DNA of 64,000 bases, from NCBI GenBank assembly GCA_037176725.1, contig JAZBRS010000026.1:148005501-148069500 (forward strand), in the 5' to 3' direction. The position numbers and the translations under genes are program-made. The notes under the pieces were generated by a model, which was not told the DNA's origin, ran no database searches, and saw only the letters and a program-made list of their open reading frames with translations. The stretch is from Posidonia oceanica (lineage: Eukaryota; Streptophyta; Magnoliopsida; Alismatales; Posidoniaceae). Positions 43,301 through 55,300 of this stretch are shown in pieces (positions within the stretch are counted from its first letter, which is position 1; each line of letters starts with the position of its first letter).

Positions 43301-46300
43301 AGCTGACATTTCCATTTGGGACCTAATCCACACCTTTGCCGAACACCGCGAGGCCTTTCTTCGCGTGTTCCAGGCTGCCCGTGTGTCCCAGTCTATTGAG
43401 CCTTCAGCCTTGGAAAGCATGGTAGGGTTGATTGCGGAGCCCCAGGTCATCTCTTTTACAAGTGATGAGCTGCCTCCGGCGGGGATTAATCATAACCAGC
43501 CCCTGTTCGTCACGGTTCAGTTCAAAAGCTTTCGCATTCCCCTAACACTGGTTGATAATGGGTCAGGCCTTAACGTCTGCCCCTTGCGTACTGCAACCAA
43601 GCTCGGATTCAAAGCTGAGGACATCACGCCAGCCGTGAAGGGAATGACAGCTTTTGACAACACCCACCATGACACTCTAGGGACCCTAATTATTCCTCTT
43701 GCTATCGGCCCGGTCATCATCGATGTAGAATTCTATGTCGTCGACTTGAAGCCGAATTTCAATCTTCTGCTTGGGCGTCCTTGGCTCCACAAGCATCAGG
43801 TCCTTCCTTTGACCCTCCATCGAATGATAAAGTACCGTCGCGGCGATGATGTCATTGTCGTCATGGCGGAGAACTTTGAGAAGGAGCGGATCGAAGCAGT
43901 CTCCCCCGTGTCTTCACAAGCTATCCCGTTTGACCCTGAGACTTCTGAAGCTCTATATCGCGTTAATCGGTGCGAGCCAGTTAACTTCATTCCTGATCTT
44001 GAACGTGTCAACTCCTTAACCGTTCACAGCAACCCCTTCCGAATGGTCGAGAATGTATGTCACAGGTGGGGTTACGTAAAGGATACACCGCTCGGGCGTC
44101 ATGGCCAGGGGATCGCAGAGCCGATCGTAGCAGTGGAGCAGAGGAAATCAGAAGGCCTCGGTTACGAACCCAAGCTCAACGAAGATCGCTGCCTTCAGCT
44201 CAAGGATCAAGAGCCAGCCATTCCCAAAGATCTCACTAACTTCACCAGTGCAGGAGTCCTAGGATCGACCGATGATCAAGCCGCGGTGCCGACAGAAGAC
44301 TGGGTCTGCATTGAGGACTACTACTCGGATGAGGAGCAGTCTGGCACAGTAGAGGCAGTCCCAACTAGCAGCAAGGCAGTGATCAGCACAGAGGCACCAC
44401 AGTCAGTATGTTCAGCTCTCCCTCTAGCAGATACAGCAGACAGCTCAGTAGGCTCTGTGGCAGAACTGGCAAGCTCTCACACTTTTGCAGCCACATCTAC
44501 ATTTCAAGTACAGGCAGTAGCGGTGCAGGGGTCAGAGACACTCCTTCTGGCAGAATCGGGCAGGCTACCAGCGGTCGCAGTCACACCAGTGCCACTGACC
44601 CTCTCTCTGGAGGGGTAGTCAATTAATTCAGTCAGCAGCATAGCTCAGCCTGCTCAAGCGGCCGCATCACTGAGAATGCAGTCGGCACAGTCCGCTCCAC
44701 ATCTTCCTGACGCCAAGCAGCAACTCTCTTGGCAGGCCCCCATGGTGTCAGAGGCTGCACTCTCACAGTCACAACCAGTTGTAGAGGATCAACTAAGCGC
44801 CGTAGTCTCCCGGCCCTTGAGCCCTCAGAAGAGCGCCTCTGCCTGCCCTCCACCTGCAATAGTGACACTGGCGGCATACCCATCTGTGGCCCCGCTGACC
44901 AGTCTGTTTGGGTCTCCCACGCCAAAGCTGCCGCTGTCAGGCACGCCCATGAACCAGATCATGCAAATTCCAAGGGCAGCAATCCGTCTTGCAGCCGGGC
45001 CAGTGCCTCAGGCCCCCGGCGCCTACTACGTCGACTCACCCTCAGACGAGGAAGAAGGAGTGGCGATAGAAGCCCAGGTCGATTCATGGATGTCCGACTT
45101 AGAGCTACTTTATCAAGAACAAATCAAGTCGATAGCAGAAGACTTGGCAGAGCATCGAGCCGCAGAAAGGAAAGGGAAAGCCGTGGTTACGGACCCTCCT
45201 CTGCAAGAAGACCATGCCTCTATCATGGTCCTGGAAGAAGGCTCGGCAGCACCGGACTCCCCTAGACCAGATGAGCTCATCACTCTCCGACCAGAAGGCG
45301 GGTCTAGGTGGTTTGTGCAACACATGCCTCACCGGGGCAGCATAGCGAGCGGCAGTGCCCAGATCAGCCGCCGGTCCGGCATACCCTCCCTAAGCACACT
45401 AGAAGACTCAGAGGAGGAAGCGCTAGCAGTCCAAGCAGCAGCAGCAACAGAGCAGAAAGTAGAATCAGTAACAGAGTTGTTAGCAGCCTCAGTAACAGAA
45501 TCACCAGCAGCATCAACAGCCGAATCAGCAAGGCTCTCAGCAGTATCAGCAGAACACTCAGCAGAATCAATCAGGCCAAAGCAAACAGCAGAAGGAGTTG
45601 CCGGGACGGAGGTCGCGCACCGAGGCTACAAGAATACTTGAGTGGGCGTGACCATCCTGAAGTGTCACCAGGGCCAAGCAGCGGAACACATACACTCTTT
45701 TGACATCACAAGTCCTTCTTTTGAGAAAGAGATCCTCTCGGAACTTATTGCTTATGGAGAGGAGGACGATACGGGCATGGATGAGATTGACAAACCGTTG
45801 CCCGAGTTCCGGCCCTATGACGACGACCCAGAAGGCCCCAACCTCCATGTTGAAGAAGAAACAGAGGTTGCCAACATTGGCACAGCTAAGGAAGTCAGAG
45901 AAATTCGTATCAGTGCCCAGCTGTCCTCCCAGGCTCGAGCAGAATTCATCGCATTCTTGAAAGAATATGCGGATGTCATTGCCTGGAGTTACGAGGATAT
46001 GGTCGGCCTTGACATAGAGATAGTGGTGCACAATCTGCCCTTAAACCCAGATGCCAAGCCAGTAAAGCAAGAGCTAAGAAGATGGCGACCACAGTGGCTG
46101 CTCATGATCAAAGAAGAGATAATGAAGCAGCTCAGAGTCAACTTTCTGCAGGTCGTTCTTTATCCTGAGTGGCTGGCAAACATTGTACCTGTGCCCAAGA
46201 AAGATGGCCGAATCCGGATCTGCATCGACTATAGGGACCTGAACAAGGCGAGTCCCAATGACGACTTCCCCCTGCCTCACATTGACGTCCTAGTCGACAA

Positions 46301-49143
46301 TACAGCGGGCCACAAGATGCTCTCCTTCATGGACGGCTTTTCTGGATACAATCAAATCAAAATGGCGGAAGAAGACATGGAAAAGACTTCATTCATCACC
46401 CCTTGGGGAGTCTTCTGCTACCAAGTCATGCCGTTCGGCCTGAAGAATGCTAGTGCGACCTATCAGAGGGCCATGACTGCGCTATTCCACGACCTCATGC
46501 ACTAAGAAGTAGAGGTCTACGTAGACGACATGATTGCTAAAACCAGAGAGCCTGAAGACCACCTTGTCTGTCTAAGAAAGCTCTTTGACCGTCTACAGAA
46601 ATACAAATTGAGCCTGAATCCCAAGAAGTGCGTCTTCGGGGTGTCTTCTGGCAAGCTGCTCGGCTACATTGTTAGCCAAAGGGGGATTGAGGTGGACCCG
46701 ATGAAAGCAAAAGCCATCGTGGACATGCCACCCCCCAGAACTGAAAAGGAGGTCAGAAGTCTGCTTGGGCGTTTACAGTATATCAGCCGCTTTATTGCAC
46801 AGCTTACGCCATCTGTGAACCCATATTCAAGCTCCTGAAGAAGAATGCGCAAATCGACTGGAGCGAGGAGTGTCAGGCTGCATTTGCCAAGATCAAGCAG
46901 CTGTTGATCAAGCCTCCTGTCCTGGTTCCCCCTACACCAGGGAGACCTTTGCTTCTCTACCTTTCTACCACGCAGCATTCCATGGGCGCCGTCTTGGGCC
47001 AGCATGACGAATCTGGTAGAAGGGAGCGCGCCATCTATTACCTGAGCAAGAAGTTTAATGAATGCGAAGCCAGATACAGTACACTAGAGAAGACCTGCTT
47101 GTCCCTTGTCTGGGCTGCACAGAAACTAAGGCACTACATGATGGCATACCCAGTTCAGCTCTTATGCCGGCATGATCCTATCAAGTTCCTCTTTCAAAAG
47201 CCGGCCATGGTAGGCAGATGTGCTAAGTGGCAGGTGTTATTGTCTCAGTACGACATCACCTTTGTCACACAGAAATCCATGAAGGGTCAGGCCATGGCAG
47301 ACCATCTTGCTGATCTTCCTCTGCCTGAATACCAACACCTCCAGACGCAATTCCCTGACGAGGACATCCTCTTCGCAATGGAGGGCTTTGAGGAGAAAAA
47401 TCCTGAAAAACAAGAGGAATGGCAGCTCTACTTTGATGGCGCTGTCAACAAAAAGGGCCGAGGCGTAGGCGCAGTGCTGACCAAGCCCCAGGGACAGATG
47501 ATTCCCTTCGCGAGGAAGCTGACTTTCACCTGCACAAACAATGAAGCAGAATATGAAGCATGCATCCTAGGGTTGAAAGTCGCCCTCGAGCATAAGGCGC
47601 AAAAGCTGCATGTGCACGGTGATGCCATGCTAGTAATCTCTCAAGTGAACGGCGACTGGAGGACAAAAGATCCCAAACTTGTGCCGTATCATGAACACCT
47701 GCTGAGGCTGATGGAAGGATTTGAGAGCATCTGCTTCACATACATGAACAGAGCAAAGAATGCGTACGCAGACATGCTAGTAACTCTGGCATCCTGGCTC
47801 GCTATACCCGAAGACAGCGCAGTGGATGTATCTGTTACTCGCATTGAGCAGCCTGCATATTGCCTGAACATAGAAGAGGCAAATCCAACAGAGGAGCAGC
47901 CCTGGTATCAAGACATAAAATCTTTCCTGGAGTCTGGCAGCTTTCCTCCTGAAACCACGGCAGTAGACAAGAGAACTCTGGCGCGTCTGGCGTCAAAGTA
48001 TGTGTTGGGGGTTGGGCAGCTGTACAGAAGGTCATGCAATCAGATGCTACTGCGCTGCCTGAACAAATCGGAGGCTGACACGCTGATGCTTCAAGTGCAT
48101 GCAGGGACCTGTGGCTCGCACATGAACGGCGTCCTCCTGGCCAAGAAGATCATGCTCCAAGGATATTTCTGGCAGACCATGGAAGCAGACTGCTGCCGGT
48201 TCGTGCGCAGATGCCACAACTGTCAGATCCATGGTAACTTCATCAAGGCCCCCCCACAATAGCTGCATAACATGTCTTCGCCATGGCCTTTCTCCACCTG
48301 GGGGATCGATGTCATTGGCGCCATCCACCTGGCTGCTTCAAATGGTCATCGTTACATTCTGGTAGCGATCGATTACTTTACCAAGTGGGTGGAAGCAGCC
48401 TCTTATAAGACAGTCACCGCTGTGGCGACAGAAAAGTTTATCAAGAACAATATCATTGCCCGATATGAGGTCCCGCACTCAGTCATCTCTGATAATGGCA
48501 CAAACTTCATTGCCAAGAGGATCGAGGAATTCCTGCAGAGTCTCAAGATCAAGCATCATAGATCCTCGCCCTACCGGCCACAGATGAACAGAGCGGTGGA
48601 GTCTGCAAACAAGAACATTGTTAAAATCCTGAAGAAGATGGCAGAAACCCACAAGGATTGGCATGATAAGCTCCCGTACGTGCTCTGGGCGTACAGGACA
48701 TCAATCCGGACCTCGACGGGAGCCACCCCGTACTCTCTGGTGTACGGCATGGAAGCGGTGTTACCTGTTGAAGTAGAGATCCCCTCTCTGCGGATCCTAC
48801 GAGAAGCTGAGTTGGAAGAGGCAGAATGGGTCGAAGACCGCTGCGTCCAACTAAATCTAATTGATGAGCACAGACTGCAAGCTATGCACAACGCTCACTG
48901 CTACCAGAAGCAGACGGCCAGAGCATTCTTGAAGAAGGTCCAGCCCAGAAACTTTCAGTCAGGGGACCTCGTCTTGTGCGCCATCCATTTGCCTGACAGT
49001 CGAGGGAAATTCTGACCCAATTGGCGCGGCCCCTTTGTGGTCAAGCAGATCTTCTCGGGAGGCACTGTAACTCTTGAGGATATGGACCAGGTCGGGCAGT
49101 CTGAGCCCGTCAACCTCTGCTATCTCAAGAAGTACTATCAGTA
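40335..49143 (+). pseudogene. gag-pro-pol: gag-pro-pol of element B: one long frame broken by stops and one deletion
   Basis: Starts at the conserved MAQ (C: 59492). Capsid about 41391-41880; zinc knuckle (CNFHRSAGHSTDNC) about 42345-42390; retropepsin with D-N-G at 43554-43562 and LLGRPWL about 43767; G-patch-like segment about 44040-44170; serine/alanine-rich linker to about 45640; RT with YVDDM at 46518-46532; degenerate RNase H about 46930-47310; complete second RNase H about 47410-47790; integrase finger about 48095-48230, core from 48302, end 49143. Stops at 41610, 42189, 44616, 45639, 46503, 48260 and 49013; one base lost near 46808. Comparison with A and C shows C to T changes at most stops. 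Confidence 0.95.
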
Positions 49144-50600
49144 GTCGAAAGCGGCCTCGTTGCAGATGCCCTTCTCCCACCTACACACTTGTATTCTCAC
49201 TTCTTGCATTCTCATCCTACCTACATTTTCTATCTATCCTACTCTTGCATTCTCTCTTTTCAAATCATCATCGTCATCTTCACAAAAACATCTATCATCT
49301 CTCTTTCAATCATTATCGTCATTCTCTCAAATCATGCATTACATCTTGGGCTTGGTGATGAAAACCGGAAGTGCTTGCCTGCTCTGGAAAGAGTCCACCC
49401 TACCTCACCTGGCACTACTTAGATGTCTTAGCTAGTGAGGGAGCCACCACCAATCAGGACAGGCGAACTACCTAATCTCGTAAGGACATACACCTTTGAG
49501 GGAGAAAAAATGTTAGGATGTGAGTTTGGAAAAAGTGAGAGTAGACATCTAGGCTGGGGCACGTCCAAGGATTAGAAGACGAAGACAGAAGCCGGCCCTA
49601 GAGATAGGGGTATGCAGTCTAACCTTGCTCCTTCTACCCATCACACAGCAGACCCAAAGCCCAGATCCATCACAACTCAAGCACCCTTCTTTTGCCACCA
49701 AAATGGGGATAACAAAAGCCTGAAAAAAAAAAGAGAGAAATCAAGCAAAAAAAAAAGAGATAGAACAAAAACAAAAAAGGAGAAAAAGCAAGCAAAGAAA
49801 AAAAAAAGCGAAAAAAAAAGAGAAAAGGGCAAGATGCAGCCCAAAAATACAGGCACCATCATCCCCCGCACCCCACTAGAGACCCAAGGGTGTTAAGTTT
49901 TAAAAAAAGGGTCTACCACTTCCCCCCAAAAGCAAAACACTTACCTTCTCCCAAACCAGGGGCGGAGAAAGACTGCATACCTATGAGGGAGAAATCAAAG
50001 AAAAAAGAGAGCAGAAAGAGTAGGTGTAGGTCCCGAGAGTTCGGCAAGAAGCCTGTCCTCACCACACCACCACCTGTACAAATGCCAACACCCGTTCCGG
50101 AGTGCCACCAGCGAGCCAAGAATCTAAGTAGGGCCCAATGAGTCGGGGACCACTCCTTTTCCTTTGCAGCAGGCACCAAAGCACTCCGTATGCTGAGGGC
50201 ACCCAAGCATACCAATCATTTCATAAGTATACCGACCTGCATACATGCATCTTCAATTATCCTTTCTTTCTTATCAATTGTTCCGCTCTGCAACTCGCTT
50301 CGACCTTGAGACAGTACTTCTTGCCTAGAGCGCGTTGACGCTGCTCGAGCTGCGCTGGTCCAGATCTCCTGCCAGCCCTCGCCCCCGTATCCGCAAGACT
50401 GCTGCAGTTTCCCTTTGCTTATCTTTGCTTAACAGCTATATCCTGATATTGACTGCTAGATGCTATTAAGCTACATTATCAGCCTCAGATTCTGCTCTCT
50501 GTCAGAGATTATATACCTGTGTAATCTGACTGTTTGCAATGGTAATAACAGGTACCTTCAAGATCTGCAGTTATCTGCCTGTACCCCTGCGATCTGCGCA
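49144..50600 (+). other. Spacer between pol and extra ORF of element B
   Basis: Aligns with 2844-4436 of A. Holds an A/G-rich stretch (about 49715-49845) and the conserved splice-like site (AG at 50550-50551). No gene. Confidence 0.8.
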
Positions 50601-51803
50601 ATGGGCTTCCCTACTCTGTTGACTCCAGCACACTGCTCGGAGACCTTGCAAGAATGGATCGGCGAGCTTACCCAAGAAGACTGCGAAAAGTTGCGCCTGT
50701 GGGGCATCCCAACTAAGCTGCTGAAGGCTGCTGATGTGGAAGTAAGCCGCCATCTTCTGTGTGTCGCCGCAAGATTCTGGAAACCGGCGCACCACGTCTT
50801 TCGCTTTGGCAGAACTGAGCTTACACCCATACTGGAAGAAGTGCGTCGGATCTGCGGCTTCTCCAAGATCATGGGGCCGCCTATCTTCATGAGGCGTGAC
50901 GGATATCTCGCGGTCCTGAGCCAGCTGACTGGGCTCCCTACTCGAAGCTGCCAACAGAGACTGATCTGCACCAGCGGACCTGAACCTATGCTTTGCCTAG
51001 CGCACTTTGATGATGTCATGAAGAAGCACGTCGAACTCAGAGATGAGCTGTGGCTCTGAGGATTTGTCATCCGCTTCCTGGGCGAGCTGATCTTTACTCA
51101 TGGCCGACTGACAGTGGCCAATGAGGTTGCAGAGATAGCACATGCTGTGGTGACCCAGCACATAGACCTGGCACCAGTTGTTCTGGCGGAGACATACCGC
51201 GGGCTGGACCGCATCTCTCATCGCTGCCGCCACTTCCACGGCTGCGGGGCACTTATACAAGTCTGGCTGGCTGCACACTTAGAAGTGAACCTTCTGCGCC
51301 CCTAGGTGCATGCCTTCGAAGCCTACTGCAGCAGCGACCGTGCCAAGACAGTCAAGAGCATCAAAGAAGAATACAAAAGGCTATCAGCACTGACTGATGA
51401 CGCTGTGACCTGGCGTATCATCCCCTCTGAGGCCGAGCCATTCACAGTCTTTTTCAGCGCGCGTGACATGCGGCTGATCGTGCTACCAGGATTCACGGCG
51501 GGTGTGGAATACCACCCCATCAGAGTCATACACCAATTTGGCTTCCAGCAGGGCGCCTTTGTTGACAGCACAGCGCCCGAGCTTCTTCAAGCATATCCTC
51601 TCAGCACGACTGCCCCAACCAAGAAGCTGGCTGATCTGATGCAGCATGGGGTGCGGTCAACAGACATTGCAGCTGCGGGAGGTGTAGGATGCACCCCTGA
51701 GTATGAGACTGAGGTCTGAGAGCTCTGGCCCATCAATGAAATTCCGCCTGGCGGCCTCCTATTCCCCGACTCCAGGCAGCCAAAGAAGGCCCGAACCGGC
51801 TAG
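50601..51803 (+). pseudogene. Extra ORF of element B (plant-mobile-domain / DUF7745-like), three stops
   Basis: Exactly 400 codons plus stop, as in A, with no length change. Stops at 51057 (CGA in A), 51303 (CAA in A) and 51717 (CGA in A). The motifs FWKPAHHVFRF, ELTPILEEVRRICGF and CGALIQVW are kept. Equal length without indels while pol has one suggests purifying selection until recently before decay. Confidence 0.92.
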
Positions 51804-52373
51804 GCACTTGTGCAAACATCATGGGGTCTTCTTTCAAGATATGCTGTATATTTTTGGCCTGCCACAGGCATGTACTCATCAAGTTCTTTCAATGAAAAAC
51901 TATTTCTACTGTCTGCTTGCACTTCAACACTGCTTATTGCATTGCCTTATCATTGCCAGCATCATCTTGGGCCCTCTGGCCAGACTTGCAGCCAACACAA
52001 TGCAGGAAAGTCCTCAGCACCCACTCCGGAGTCCAGAATCTCTGCAGACCCGCGGCGGCAAGCCATGCCATCCGACGTCCCCAGCTGAGTCATCACTAGC
52101 GGGCTGGCACCCCCAACTGCTCGGCAATAGGTCCGTCAACCTGTCATCTTCTGCGGGTTGGTACCCCAAACTACTCGTCTGACAAACACGTCAGTTTTGT
52201 CTTCACCTTCTGCTTTTGATGCCAAGGACGCGCTGGCCAACCCCTGGTGTCATCCCGACACCAGGGGCATCTTTTGATCGCCCCTTGGTATCATCCTCCC
52301 CCTCTTTCCCCCATGATATTCCTGGTATCATAGGATGTTTCGCTCTCGCGAAACCTCTTTGCCGGCCGATAAG
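51804..52373 (+). other. 3' region of element B up to the C insertion
   Basis: Aligns with A 5640-6200 and about 6720-7010. Has one or two 115-bp-type units, the CCCCTGGTGTC hairpin (52241-52267) and the TTCCTGG-loop hairpin (52311-52334). It stops at CCGATAAG inside the first GATAAG...CTTATC hairpin, where the C LTR begins. Confidence 0.85.
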
Positions 52374-55300
52374 TGTTGACACCCCATTTTGGCAGGCTGG
52401 ATCGTTTGGAGCCTTCCGGTGGCTGCTGGACCCGAACCCAGACCCAAAACCTACACCTTCCTTTCCTCCTTTCCCCTCAAAACAAGCCCAAACTCAACCT
52501 AGGATTACCTCCCTTTCCCGAACCCGAAAACCAACCAAAATCCATAGGAAGACTCACCCCTGTTGACTTAGTAAACCCACCAAAAAGCCTGCAAAATCTC
52601 AAACCAGACCCCTCCCAAAAACCCTAGGAAACTTAGGCGAAAATACCCTTTTTCTACACCTCAAAACCCCTCCAAAACTTCCTCAAAACCAAACCAAAAC
52701 TCCAGGACCAGAACTAGAAACCCTAGACCCCGCACCCGCCAAATTTCACCCCTTTCCGAGACTCCTAAGACCCCCTTTTGCCTGGATTATCGTTTTCTCT
52801 CTCCAGGATTATCGTTTTCTCTCTCCTCTCTCTCTCCTGATTATCGTCTCTCTTTTCATCCCCTTCTCGCCCTTCTTTTGGCTTGGCTGCGGGCCCCCTT
52901 TGTACTCCTATCCCTTCTCTATCTTATTCCTATTTTTATTTTATTTTTACCATTTTCCTTGAATTTTAAAAATCTTTTCCCTCAAACCTATCTCTTTCCC
53001 CTTTTATTCTCCTTTTTTTCCTTTTCTTCTTCTTTTTCTTTCCCTTCTTCTTTCTCTTGCAAAAATCCATGAAAATCCTTAAAAATCTGTAAAACCCCAA
53101 AACACAAAAGAGACAAATCAGAATTCCAAGAAAAGCAACTAAAAAACATTAAACAAGTGGTTAAAACTCAAACTTAACTAAATCAAGCTAAAAAGAAAAC
53201 CAAGCATGCAAACTAAAAAATGCAAAACAAACTAAAAGAAAATACTGTAAAATCAAAGAAAAAACCAAAATAAAATCAAAGCCAATCTAAAGTGAAAACC
53301 CTATCAAAAGAATTAAAAAAAAAAAAAACAACAAACCTTAAAAAAGAAGAAAACAATTAAAAAACGTTAAGACAAGTAATTAATCAAAAAACACTTAACA
53401 AATCTAAAAGAAGCCATCAAAACTTGAAACAATTTAAAAAACATTTAACTAAAAAACTCAACAAAAGAAATTTAACTAAAAAAAAAAAAAAAAAAACATT
53501 AAAAGAATTTAACAAACAAATCATAAAATAATTTTGAAAAGAAAACTTGAGAAAATATCCTAAAAACTAAAAGACTAAAACTCCCCCTAGTTAATCAAGA
53601 AACAACCCATTAAAAAGGGCCTAATTAAAAAAAAATCCCAACTTTAGAAGAAAATTTGCCTAAAAAAAAAAACAATTAAAAAACCTAACAAACATTTGAA
53701 CAAAACAAAAAAAAACAATTTAAAGAAAACTCAAATCCTAAAATATCAAACCAAAAGAGAAATTTGAACAATTAAAACAATCAAAAAGGAAAGAAACTCA
53801 AAACCATTAACAAATTCAAGAGAGTAATCATGAACAAAAAAAGAAAATTAAAAACAGTTTGCCTTGAAAGAAATCAAAAAAAGGAAAATCACAAATCAAT
53901 TCTTTTTCTTCTCTTTTCTTTTTTTTCTTTCTTTTTTTTCTTTCTTTCTTTCTTTTCCTCCTTCTTCTTCTCTTCTATTTCTTCTTCTATTTCTTTCCCA
54001 ACCTCCTGTTACAGCAGCTTTCTCACCATTGCCGTCCTCCCTCCTTTTTTCAGCCACCACCCTACCCACAATCGACAACGCATCGTCGCCAGGTCTGCCA
54101 CCCCTGCGCCTCTGCCCTCCTGCAAGCCTAGGCTAAGGCTCTACCATGGGAACGAAGAGAAAAGGGGAAACCCAACAGAGGAAGAGGGGAGAGGACGAGA
54201 CCTGTGAAAAAACGAGGAGAAGCCATCCACCACTGCCCCCAGACCTCCCTCTCTCTGGTGTGCACTCTACTGGAAGAGGAAAAGCCAAGCAACCCGAGAA
54301 TTCACCCCCAACAGACCGGCCGAACCCATCTTCTTCCAAAAAACCTCCAACACACCTACTCCGCTGCAGAACGACCACCACAAGCCTCCTAAAATCCTCA
54401 AACTTGGCCACCTTACTCGCCAGACAACCACCTTCACAACCCACCCAAGATCTCACCGCGAGACGACCCACACTCCTCACACTCCACTACAAACACCTAG
54501 GTCCCCTTTTTTGCCGAAATCTCCCAACATCCATAACTTCCTCCACACTCAGTGGAATCCACTTCTGTTTCGTCCCACACGCTCCCCGAACAACTACCTA
54601 GCCGCCCGTACCTCCACTTCGGCTTGGAACGCCGCCAACAGTCCCAACGACCTCAGCCACAACAGAATCCACCCAAAAATCCAAATCCTCTCTCCGGTGA
54701 GCGAAACCAACTTTTGAGCACACCGGGAGCTTCCCCAGCACGCGTGGAGCACGCCGGTACCTCGCGGCAACTCCCAGGCTTCTCTAAGCGCCGCCACCGT
54801 CCTCCTCCGGCCGGCCACAACCCACCGACGTCGGGGGCACGATCCGGCCAGCGTAACAGGTAAATCTCTACACCACTGTGTTCCTTGTGTGAATACGGTC
54901 ATTTCGCCTATTTTTGCAAATTTTTTCGTGCTTCGTGCCGCGTTCTGGGCCTCGCCGGAGTTGCCAGCTCCGCCGGCCATTTCCGCCGTCGCCGCCGCGC
55001 GCTTCCGCCTCCGGGCCCCCGCACCGCCTCTGCCAGCCTCCGGGCTACGCCCCCATGCGCCCAGATCGCCACCAGCCGCCTCCGCGCTGCCCCACCGCCG
55101 CGAGCCGCCGCCGTTCCGCCGCTGCCCCACCGCCCGGCACTGTGCCTGTGCGCGCGGGAGGAAGGAGGAAGAAGCTACTGTAGCGTTATTTTTTGGGTTT
55201 TAAAACTTGAATATGGTTTGAATGGTTGCATTGAAATAAAGTTAATTAGTTTTCCTTTATTGCATCTAGGTCCTGTGCTGATTTAAGTTTGATTCAAACT

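Larger units (their letters stand above)
32855..52373 (+). mobile_element. Element B: Ogre-like retrotransposon, 3' end split off by element C
   Basis: 5' LTR (32855-38848), primer site, leader, gag-pro-pol, spacer, extra ORF and part of the 3' region. It inserted into the RT of X (candidate target duplication GTATG, 32850-32854) and is cut by the C LTR at 52374, before the repeat arrays, polypurine tract and 3' LTR. Those parts should reappear downstream of C. At least nine in-frame stops and one deletion show that it is older than A and C. Confidence 0.93.
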
